Assembly (NCBI RefSeq): GCF_011090385.1
Contig: NZ_SEWW01000003.1
Location: 248,001 to 312,000 of the forward strand
From: Aquirufa beregesia
GTDB lineage: Bacteria; Bacteroidota; Bacteroidia; Cytophagales; Spirosomataceae
Length of the DNA: 64,000 nt
Reading direction: 5' to 3'
Position numbers and translations under genes: made by a program. The notes under the pieces are model-generated. The model was not told the origin of the DNA. It saw nothing but the letters and a program-made list of their open reading frames with translations, and searched no databases. This document shows, one piece after another, positions 56,760 through 64,000 of the stretch. The number at the start of each line of letters is the position of its first letter. Within the stretch, counting starts at the first letter, position 1.

Positions 56760-56790
56760 TTTGGTAAAATTGGGATATTCCCTAATTTTC
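56760..56790 (+). promoter_or_regulatory. predicted promoter of the second susC-susD pair
   Basis: TTTG (56760-56763) is followed after exactly 19 bases by TAATTTTC (56783-56790), one mismatch from TAnnTTTG. The leader to the susC ATG would be about 70 bases. Confidence 0.55.
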
Positions 56791-56867
56791 AAAATCTTTA
56801 CGTGAGTAAGTGGTTAAATATTACTGTTCCTTATTTTTACTTTATTATTTCATCAAAAACGTACCTT

Positions 56868-59800
56868 ATGAAAAGAAAATTATTGTTCAGCCTTGGACTG
56901 ATGCTATTCTGGATAGTTCCAGTACTAGCCCAAGACCAAGTAATTTCTGGAAAAGTTAGCTCCTCAGAAGATGGAGCAGGTTTGCCAGGGGTGAGTGTTT
57001 CTATCAAAGGAAGCTCACGTGGTATCACTACCAGCAACGATGGTAGTTACCGTCTTTCCGTTCCCGGAAAGAATGCCGTTTTATCCTTCAGTTTTGTTGG
57101 TTTTGCCAAACAAGAAGTGTCTGTAGGGAATAAATCCGTCATTAATGTGTCTTTAGTCCCAGAATCGGCTAGTTTAGAGGAAGTAGTAGTTATCGGTTAT
57201 GGAACTGCAAAAAAGCAAAATTTAACAGGTGCTCAGGTCAATGTGACTTCCAAAGCTTTGGAAAATAAGCCTGTGGCAAGTTTTGAAAATTTGTTGCAAG
57301 GAAAAGCTGCGGGTGTCCAAGTAACGGCACAAAATGGTCGTCCGGGTGCTCCTGCGTTTATACGTATCCGTGGAGAAGGGACTTTGACCGCTGGTGCTCA
57401 GCCCTTGGTGGTGATTGATGGTGTTCCTATCGCCAATAGCGAAGGAGTTATCGGAAGTGTGAACGTACTTAGCTCTTTGAACCCGAATGACATTGAAGAT
57501 ATTTCCATATTGAAGGACGCCTCTTCAGCTGCTATTTACGGTTCTCGTGGAGCCAATGGGGTTATTTTAGTAACTACCAAAAAAGGAAAGAAAGGAAATG
57601 CCAAAGTAACCGTTTCGACTTCTTATGGTATCAACGAGAAGACTCCAGATAATTTCCAAATGATGAACCTTCGTCAAAAATTGGAATATGAAAGAGACTT
57701 GGATTATGCCAACGAATACGTTGATGCTGCTGGAATTACTAGTCCAGCAAGTGTTTCACAATCCGAATTGGATAAAGTGTGGGCTACTTTGGAGTCTAAA
57801 AAAACAGATTGGTTCAATACCTTATTACGTCGTGGTATGAATCAAGTCACTCGCGTAGGTGTGAGTGGAGCTAGTGATACTTTTACCTATAATTTATCTT
57901 TAGAAAATCAGATTAACGAAGGTATCTTCAAATTGGCTTCTGATTTATGGAGAAAGCAAGGTCGTGTCAATGTGGAATTCAAACCAAACAATTGGGCCAA
58001 AATTGGTACTAATGTGAATTTTTCTAATAATAGAACCAACGAAATTCGTGACCGTTACAATGCACAGAATCCAGCATTTGCGATTTATGCTTACAACCCT
58101 TACGAGCCTGAGCGTTTAGCTGATGGAACTTTTAACTTGACTCATCAAGGTTTCCCCATTTCAGAAGCCTTGGAAAACAATCCAGAGATCTTAACTACCA
58201 ATACCGGTATTTCTAGTGCCTATGTTTCTTTAACTCCCGTGAAAAACGTTGAGTTTAGATCACAAGCGGGGGTAACCTGGGTAGATTACTACCGTGAGTC
58301 TTACATCAAGCCGAACTCCATCTTGGATCAATACGTGGGTGACCCGGCAGCTCGTGGTTCTAAAACAGATAATGGATATCAGTCATTCAATTATGTGTTT
58401 TCTAACACCATCAATTATACCAATACCATTGCGGATAGTCACAACATCCGTGCCTTGGTGGGGGTTGAGTATACCAATGATAATTACCGCTCTTTCTCCT
58501 TTGGAACCAAAGGTTTTCCTAATGGAAAAGTTAGCACCCAAGATAATGCATCCACTCCGGTTTCAGCTACTTCCGCTAAGACAGATTGGTCTTTATTTTC
58601 ATTGTTCGGTCGTGTTGGGTATGATTTCAACCAACGTTATTTCTTAGATGCGTCTATTCGTCGTGATGGTTCTTCTCGTTTCGGAGTAGATAATCGTTAT
58701 GGTTTGTTTGGTTCCGTGAGTGCTGGTTGGGAAATTAGCAAAGAAGCTTTCATGGAAGATTTAACATTCATCAATCAATTGAAATTGCGCGCTAGTTATG
58801 GTACTACAGGTAATGACCGTATTGGTAACTATACTTCCTTAGGCTTGTATCGTTATTCCAGTTATGGAACTACCTCGGCCACTTTCCCATCTCAGTTGCC
58901 AAATTCAAGTTTAACTTGGGAAAAATCAGCTTCAGTTAACATCGGTATCGACTTTGCTTTGTTGAAGAACAAGTTGACTGGTTCGGTGGATTACTACCAA
59001 AAGAAGACGTCTAACTTATTATTTGATCGTCCTGTTTCTTCTACTACGGGTTTTTCTAGTCGTACTGAAAACGTTGGAGCCGTTGAAAATAACGGTTTGG
59101 AGTTGACATTAAATTACAAGATTATTCAAACCAAAGATTTGTATTGGGATATCTCAGCCAACTTTACCAACAACAATAACAAGGTGGTGGAGTTGACAGA
59201 AGACAACTTAAACCGTTCTGGTGGAGTTTCTAAGTTGAAGATTGGAGAGCCTATCGATGTATATTATCTAAACCGGTATGTAGGAGTTAACAAAGAAACG
59301 GGAGCGCCTATTTATTTAGATAAAAATGGAGCTACTACTGAAACTTGGAGCGCAGGTGATGCGGTTATTTTAAGTGGTAAATCTCGTCAAATAAAGTATT
59401 TTGGTGGTTTAGGAACTACGGTAACGTACAAAGGAGTTACTTTATCTGCCGATGCCGTTTATCAAGGAGGTCATTATGTAATGAACTATAGATGGCAAGA
59501 CTTGACATCAGATGGAGAGAATGTATATCAAAATCAGGCAGTGGATGCGTTGAATTATTGGAAAAAAGCAGGAGACGTGAATGTCTTGCCAGATCCACGT
59601 AATTTATATCAAACCTTTTCTTCTGATCGCTTCTTGCAAAAAGGAGATTATATCCGTTTACGTAACGTAACCTTAGCTTACAATTTACCTAGCAACTGGG
59701 TGAAGAAAGCCAAGATGCAGTCGGTACGTGTATATGCTCAAGCACAAAACTGGTTCTATTGGACTCCAGAGTTTAAAGGAGATCCAGAAGTTGGATTTGG

Positions 59801-59900
59801 TCAAGCGGAAAGTACAGGTGGAACTGTTCAAGGATTGTATGCGGCTTATTCATATCCGCAAACTAGAACAGTCAATGTAGGTTTAGATATCACATTTTAA
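56868..59900 (+). CDS. SusC/RagA family TonB-linked outer-membrane transporter (second pair)
   Basis: This 1010-residue protein has a signal peptide (ending PVLAQ). It has a carboxypeptidase-like domain (SGKVSSSEDGAGLPGVSVSI), SLEEVVVIGYGTAKKQN, and the plug motifs PLVVIDGVPIAN and DISILKDASSAAIYGSRGANGVI. The barrel ends TVNVGLDITF. The ATG at 56868 is chosen over a GTG-type start 22 codons upstream because it begins the signal peptide. It should form the transport channel with the following SusD. The substrate is unknown and no glycoside hydrolase is adjacent. Confidence 0.95.
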   Translation: MKRKLLFSLGLMLFWIVPVLAQDQVISGKVSSSEDGAGLPGVSVSIKGSSRGITTSNDGSYRLSVPGKNAVLSFSFVGFAKQEVSVGNKSVINVSLVPESASLEEVVVIGYGTAKKQNLTGAQVNVTSKALENKPVASFENLLQGKAAGVQVTAQNGRPGAPAFIRIRGEGTLTAGAQPLVVIDGVPIANSEGVIGSVNVLSSLNPNDIEDISILKDASSAAIYGSRGANGVILVTTKKGKKGNAKVTVSTSYGINEKTPDNFQMMNLRQKLEYERDLDYANEYVDAAGITSPASVSQSELDKVWATLESKKTDWFNTLLRRGMNQVTRVGVSGASDTFTYNLSLENQINEGIFKLASDLWRKQGRVNVEFKPNNWAKIGTNVNFSNNRTNEIRDRYNAQNPAFAIYAYNPYEPERLADGTFNLTHQGFPISEALENNPEILTTNTGISSAYVSLTPVKNVEFRSQAGVTWVDYYRESYIKPNSILDQYVGDPAARGSKTDNGYQSFNYVFSNTINYTNTIADSHNIRALVGVEYTNDNYRSFSFGTKGFPNGKVSTQDNASTPVSATSAKTDWSLFSLFGRVGYDFNQRYFLDASIRRDGSSRFGVDNRYGLFGSVSAGWEISKEAFMEDLTFINQLKLRASYGTTGNDRIGNYTSLGLYRYSSYGTTSATFPSQLPNSSLTWEKSASVNIGIDFALLKNKLTGSVDYYQKKTSNLLFDRPVSSTTGFSSRTENVGAVENNGLELTLNYKIIQTKDLYWDISANFTNNNNKVVELTEDNLNRSGGVSKLKIGEPIDVYYLNRYVGVNKETGAPIYLDKNGATTETWSAGDAVILSGKSRQIKYFGGLGTTVTYKGVTLSADAVYQGGHYVMNYRWQDLTSDGENVYQNQAVDALNYWKKAGDVNVLPDPRNLYQTFSSDRFLQKGDYIRLRNVTLAYNLPSNWVKKAKMQSVRVYAQAQNWFYWTPEFKGDPEVGFGQAESTGGTVQGLYAAYSYPQTRTVNVGLDITF

Positions 59901-59911
59901 TTAGTAGAGAC

Positions 59912-61336
59912 ATGAAAATGAAAAAATTCATTCTAGCGATATGCAGTGTTTGCCTAGTGGGACTAGGCTCTTGTGAAAAAGGATTGGAACTGGGACCATA
60001 TAACTCAGCGACCATCGCACAAGCCTTTGAATCAGATTCTGATTTTGCTAATGCAGTCAGAGGTATGTATGGATCAGCTTTAGGAGGCTCCTATTTTGGA
60101 GGTTCCATGATAAGCTTACCCGATATTTTGTCGGACAATATCTTAGTAGCGCGTACGGGTCGTTTATCTAACCTTTCTTTTCATGAGTGGCGGTATACGG
60201 CTGATGGAACATGGGGATTGTTTGCTACGGCCTATACCGGTATTCGTCGTGCCAATGCCGTTTTGGAAAACATCGATCGTTTACCTGCAGGAGCATCTAA
60301 AGAAAATTACAAAGCAGAGGCCCTTGCTTTCCGCGCTATGGCTCATTTTGATTTGGTCCGTTTGTATGGAAAAGCCTATACTCAAGCATCAGATACTGAT
60401 TTAGGGGTTCCTTATGTAACGTCTACAGATGCTACTTTGAAGCCAAGTCGTGAATCTGTAAAAACCAATTTTAGCAAAATTGAGACTGATTTGAAAGCTG
60501 CGGAGGCTGCCATCGGATCATCGAATGGTATTTATCGTTTCAATAAAGCAGCCGTTGCAGCCTTATTATCTCGTGTATATTTATACGAAGGTAAGTGGCA
60601 AGAATCAGCGGATGCTGCCACTCGTTCCTTGGCATTAAGTTCAAACCCTGGTGGTTTAGCAGATTATGCTAGAATTTGGACAGATGCCGTGAATACTGGT
60701 GTATTGTTGAAATTACAAATCGTAGATAAAGACCGTATTACTCCTGGTGTGGAATACAGCCAAAGTTCCGCTTCAGGTGTTCGTAATGAATATGTGGTTG
60801 ATCATTTATTCTTACAATCTTTCAAAGCCAATGATGTGAGAACTGCGGCATCGGTTCGTTTAACGACATTCAACGGTCAGCCCTATAATTCCATTGCTAA
60901 ATGGTTTGGAAGAGCTACGGGTAATGCCAACGTAACGGATTCTAAAGTGATTCGTGTAGCAGAAGTTTGGTTGAACTTGGCAGAATCTTTGGCCAATTTA
61001 GGTAAAAATGCAGAAGCCTTGACCGCATTGAATAATCTTCGTAAAAACCGTTATACGGATTTTGACGCAGGTAATTTTGCAGAAACAGGGAATGCATTAA
61101 AAACAGCTATCGACTTAGAGCGTCGCTTAGAATTTGCGTTTGAAGGGCATCGTTTGTTTGATTTGAAGCGCAAAGGAACAGGGATTTCTCGTTCTTCTCG
61201 TGGAGATAAAGCAGATGGAACAGGTACTCCGGCTCGTTTCTTGACTTTAGCTGCTACTGATTATCGTTTGCAATTACCATTACCAAGTAATGAATTGCGT
61301 GTTAACTCCAATATTCAACAAAATCCGAATTATTAA
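59912..61336 (+). CDS. SusD/RagB family nutrient-binding lipoprotein (second pair)
   Basis: This 474-residue lipoprotein has lipobox GLGSC (Cys21). SusD features include KAEALAFRAMAHFDLVRLYG, AAVAALLSRVYLYEGKWQESADAA, VIRVAEVWLNLAESLANLG, LNNLRKNRY and LERRLEFAFEGHRLFDLKRKG. It ends with the common LPLPSNELRVNSNIQQNPNY. It starts 11 bases after susC and should be its outer lid. A long terminator hairpin follows. Confidence 0.95.
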   Translation: MKMKKFILAICSVCLVGLGSCEKGLELGPYNSATIAQAFESDSDFANAVRGMYGSALGGSYFGGSMISLPDILSDNILVARTGRLSNLSFHEWRYTADGTWGLFATAYTGIRRANAVLENIDRLPAGASKENYKAEALAFRAMAHFDLVRLYGKAYTQASDTDLGVPYVTSTDATLKPSRESVKTNFSKIETDLKAAEAAIGSSNGIYRFNKAAVAALLSRVYLYEGKWQESADAATRSLALSSNPGGLADYARIWTDAVNTGVLLKLQIVDKDRITPGVEYSQSSASGVRNEYVVDHLFLQSFKANDVRTAASVRLTTFNGQPYNSIAKWFGRATGNANVTDSKVIRVAEVWLNLAESLANLGKNAEALTALNNLRKNRYTDFDAGNFAETGNALKTAIDLERRLEFAFEGHRLFDLKRKGTGISRSSRGDKADGTGTPARFLTLAATDYRLQLPLPSNELRVNSNIQQNPNY

Positions 61337-61353
61337 TCGACGTATTTTGTGTG

Positions 61354-61394
61354 TTAATCGAAAAAGTCCCCATTAGTGGGACTTTTTCGATTAA
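61354..61394. terminator. strong intrinsic terminator after the second susD
   Basis: A 17-bp perfect stem pairs 61354-61370 with 61378-61394 around a 7-base loop. The 3' side contains CTTTTTCG rather than a terminal pure T-run, and the AT-rich outer part of the stem may lie beyond the release point. Confidence 0.85.
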
Positions 61395-61437
61395 TATATT
61401 AGCAGAACATCTTTATATTTAGGGATAAATACCACTT

Positions 61438-64000
61438 ATGAAGAAATTTGTATACATCATACTAGGCGTGCTGGGTATCTGGCATTTGAGCTATTCCCAA
61501 GATCATAAAATGGAAATGATTCCAGGTAAGATGATTGAGGAATATACTCCTGAATTCACTAAAATAAAGCGTGAGCTTCCTGAAGGTTATACCCAAGAGA
61601 TGCAAGACTGGGTAAGAAAAAAAAATATTGAAAGTAAAAGTACCCAAAATAGAACCTCCGCTAGTGCTGCCAAGTTTACCTTAAGTTTTGAATCTCCACC
61701 TCCCACAGAAGTGAGAGCTGTTTTTGAAAAAGCAGCAGAATCGTGGGCCGCAGTATTAAATTCAGATGTGGAAGTTAAGATACTTTGTCGCTGGCGGACT
61801 TTAGCTACGAACGTTTTGGGAAGTGCTGGCGCTACGGCCAACGTACGTAATTTCCCCGGTGCCGCCAAAGTGAACACCTATTATCCCATTGCTTTAGCAG
61901 AAAAAATGGCACATAAAAACCTGAATGGGACGGATTTTGATATAGTAGCTAATTTTAATGCGGATTATGCCAACTGGTACAAAGGACTGGATGGAGTGCC
62001 TACTATCAACCAAATCGATTTATACTCAGTTGTATTGCACGAATTTGGACACGGCCTTGGATTTATTGGACAAGTGACGGTGGATAATTCTACAGCCTAT
62101 TACATTTATCCAGGAATTTTTGATCAGTTCATGGTGAATGGTGCAGGTACTAGCCTGACTGACACCCTATCCTTCAAAAATGATTCACCCGAGTTAAAAA
62201 CGCAATTGACCTCGGCCAATTTATTCCTTAGTACCACCAAGCTATTGGCTGTTAATAAAGAGAAAGCGAAATTGTACGCCCCAACTACCTATACCCAAGG
62301 TTCATCCATCTACCACGTAGATGCCTCTAAATACCGCCCTAAGGACCCCAATGCTTTGATGACACCCAGTATTGCCAAAGGAGAAATTACGCGGGAATTG
62401 GGGACTATCGTGCCAGCGGCATTCAATGATTTTGGATGGTATTCTTCCAGTGTGGTTCCTACCGGAGATTTATTTACAGATTCAGAAGATGTGACTAAGG
62501 ATTATGTGTTCACAGTCAAAGTATATTCAGACACCATTGTGAAGGATAATTCATTGAAATTGATGCTTTCTTCCGATGGAAATATCCAGAACGCGACCTC
62601 TCGGCCACTGACATTATCCGGAACGAGTTATTCCTATACCTTACCCAAAGACACGAAATTAAGAACCATTGCCTATTATTGGGTAGCGGAAGAAGCCAGT
62701 GGAAAGAAATTTACCACACCTGCTCAAGCACCATTAATTGCAGGAACCACCACCTCAAGTTATTATAAGTTTACGATCGGACAGGATACGGTGAAACCTG
62801 TCGCGATTTATTCCAATCCACTGAAATATGTTTTTTCTAATCAGACCAAAATAACCTTACCGACCTTATTGGCCAACGATAACATTGGTATAGATACCAT
62901 ATATATGGAATACAGTATTGGTTCTGGTGCTGTGGTCAAAACAGGATTTACCCATTCTACTACGGATGCTTTTAGCTATTCGGGGGTATTTAACTTTACG
63001 GCTGGCCAGATTAAGGCAGGTGATATCATTAAATATCGGGTGGTGGTCAAAGACAAAGCGAAGATTGCTAATTATGTCTATTTCCCTGCTACAGGTAACT
63101 ACGAGTTTGTAGTCTTAACCTCCATGGATGCGGTCAATAATTATAAAACGGATTTTGAAAGTAAGCCCACCGCTGATTTTTATTTGAAAGGCTTTGCCAT
63201 CAATCAACCCGCTAATTTTACATCATTTGGTTTGAATAGTGAGCATCCTTATGCGAATGGTTCAGAAGAATCTTACGATAATTCGGGTGGTTCAGATAAG
63301 TTTACCAACAGTGATGCAATTTTATTAAAGCCTATTATTGTGAGGGCTGATACCGCTAGAATCTTTTTTGATGAAGTGGTATTGGTAGAAACGGCGGAGA
63401 CTACAGGGACTTCCTTTTTAAATGCAGATGGAACGCAGAACCGCTCTTTTTATGATTATGTCATTGTACAAGGTTCAAAAGACGAGGGGTTAACTTGGTA
63501 TAATTTACGAGATGGATGGGATTCCAATGAGTATACCGAATGGCAAAAAGGGTGGGCTGGTACTAACGTGGATAAAAATGGGAATTCCATTTTGAAAGGC
63601 TCGGCTACCTTATACCAAAAAAGAGAAATTGATATATTGGGTTCGGGTAAATTTAACCCAGGAGATAAAGTATTATTACGTTTCCGCCTTCATTCCGACG
63701 TGGGGGCCTATGGTTGGGGCTGGGCGATTGATAATTTGAATATCCAAGGCGCGCAGGCTGTTACGCCACCTAAATTGGTCTTGGCCGTAGAAAATGGTAC
63801 AGAAGCTAGCGGTTTATTGATACGACCAAATCCTAGTCAAGGTTTATTTCGGGTGCAATTGCCTTTGGAACAAATGGGTCAAAGCGTGGAGCTTAACGTG
63901 ATTGATTTGCAAGGAAGAGTGCTTTATCAAGAAAATGTGACGGTGAGTGGGGCTATGTTGGATACCGAAATTCAGGCGGTAAATTGGCCAACAGGGACTT
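61438..64000 (+). CDS. secreted HExxH metalloprotease-like protein with T9SS type A sorting domain (runs off the window)
   Basis: The reading frame stays open for 854 codons to the window edge. A signal peptide ends near LSYSQ. A protease-like domain carries HEFGHGLGF (His201-Glu202-His205), resembling the zinc motif of metzincins, but the residue at the third-ligand position (211) is Gly. Later segments look beta-rich, including AWGWAIDNLNIQG, a common extracellular beta-sandwich ending. From about residue 792 the sequence IRPNPSQGLFRVQLP starts a type A T9SS sorting domain that is cut by the window end. It is probably an extracellular or surface-attached protease. Confidence 0.85.
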   Translation, partial: MKKFVYIILGVLGIWHLSYSQDHKMEMIPGKMIEEYTPEFTKIKRELPEGYTQEMQDWVRKKNIESKSTQNRTSASAAKFTLSFESPPPTEVRAVFEKAAESWAAVLNSDVEVKILCRWRTLATNVLGSAGATANVRNFPGAAKVNTYYPIALAEKMAHKNLNGTDFDIVANFNADYANWYKGLDGVPTINQIDLYSVVLHEFGHGLGFIGQVTVDNSTAYYIYPGIFDQFMVNGAGTSLTDTLSFKNDSPELKTQLTSANLFLSTTKLLAVNKEKAKLYAPTTYTQGSSIYHVDASKYRPKDPNALMTPSIAKGEITRELGTIVPAAFNDFGWYSSSVVPTGDLFTDSEDVTKDYVFTVKVYSDTIVKDNSLKLMLSSDGNIQNATSRPLTLSGTSYSYTLPKDTKLRTIAYYWVAEEASGKKFTTPAQAPLIAGTTTSSYYKFTIGQDTVKPVAIYSNPLKYVFSNQTKITLPTLLANDNIGIDTIYMEYSIGSGAVVKTGFTHSTTDAFSYSGVFNFTAGQIKAGDIIKYRVVVKDKAKIANYVYFPATGNYEFVVLTSMDAVNNYKTDFESKPTADFYLKGFAINQPANFTSFGLNSEHPYANGSEESYDNSGGSDKFTNSDAILLKPIIVRADTARIFFDEVVLVETAETTGTSFLNADGTQNRSFYDYVIVQGSKDEGLTWYNLRDGWDSNEYTEWQKGWAGTNVDKNGNSILKGSATLYQKREIDILGSGKFNPGDKVLLRFRLHSDVGAYGWGWAIDNLNIQGAQAVTPPKLVLAVENGTEASGLLIRPNPSQGLFRVQLPLEQMGQSVELNVIDLQGRVLYQENVTVSGAMLDTEIQAVNWPTGT

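Overview
The window comes from a Bacteroidota chromosome, most likely order Cytophagales. The evidence is two SusC/SusD pairs, other TonB-linked outer-membrane proteins, lipoproteins with Bacteroidota-type signal peptides, C-terminal sorting domains of the type IX secretion system (T9SS), a fused SerB-SerA enzyme, an AT-rich base composition, starts without Shine-Dalgarno sequences, and several promoters of the Bacteroidota form TTTG-N19/20-TAnnTTTG. The genus cannot be fixed by eye. No tRNA, rRNA, CRISPR array, insertion sequence or prophage was seen.

Layout. 1-8.0 kb holds ordinary genes: the start of the F1Fo ATP synthase operon (minus strand), a SAM-I riboswitch with metX and an SDR gene, a nucleoside-type MFS permease, a DUF3592 protein, a myo-inositol oxygenase, an NTF2-like protein, a serine hydrolase and yidD. 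8.5-24.8 kb is a long surface-nutrition block: susC/susD, a terminator, then five tightly packed genes. These are two tandem FG-GAP/ASPIC-UnbV lipoproteins, an FG-GAP lipoprotein carrying a heme c motif, a TonB-dependent receptor and a DUF4249 lipoprotein. 25-31 kb has an acyl-CoA dehydrogenase, an M1 peptidase and, on the minus strand, an aminotransferase-tyrA pair. That pair is preceded by what looks like a complete transcription attenuator: a Bacteroidota promoter, a 21-codon leader peptide with six tyrosine codons, a hairpin and an intrinsic terminator just before the first structural gene.

31.5-41.1 kb is one 3197-residue secreted protein with repeated Ig-like modules, a metalloprotease-like domain that has lost its zinc motif, an Asp-rich calcium-type repeat array and a T9SS type B sorting domain. 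41-51.8 kb holds recX-hemA (minus), then a seven-gene plus-strand operon (SDR, YheT-type hydrolase, serB-serA fusion, serC, Gfo/Idh/MocA oxidoreductase, SGNH hydrolase, Nudix-like regulator), then a DUF922-like secreted protein and yebC on the minus strand. 52-56.7 kb has a DUF5916 outer-membrane protein, a DUF2911 protein, and a response regulator-MBL-HAD operon. 56.7-61.4 kb is a second susC/susD pair with a perfect palindrome at its promoter. The window ends inside a secreted HExxH protein with a T9SS type A sorting domain.

The most interesting signals are the tyrosine-rich leader/attenuator at 30.86-31.02 kb, the heme c/FG-GAP/SusCD block, the yebC terminator that also encodes a signal peptide, and several unexplained palindromes.
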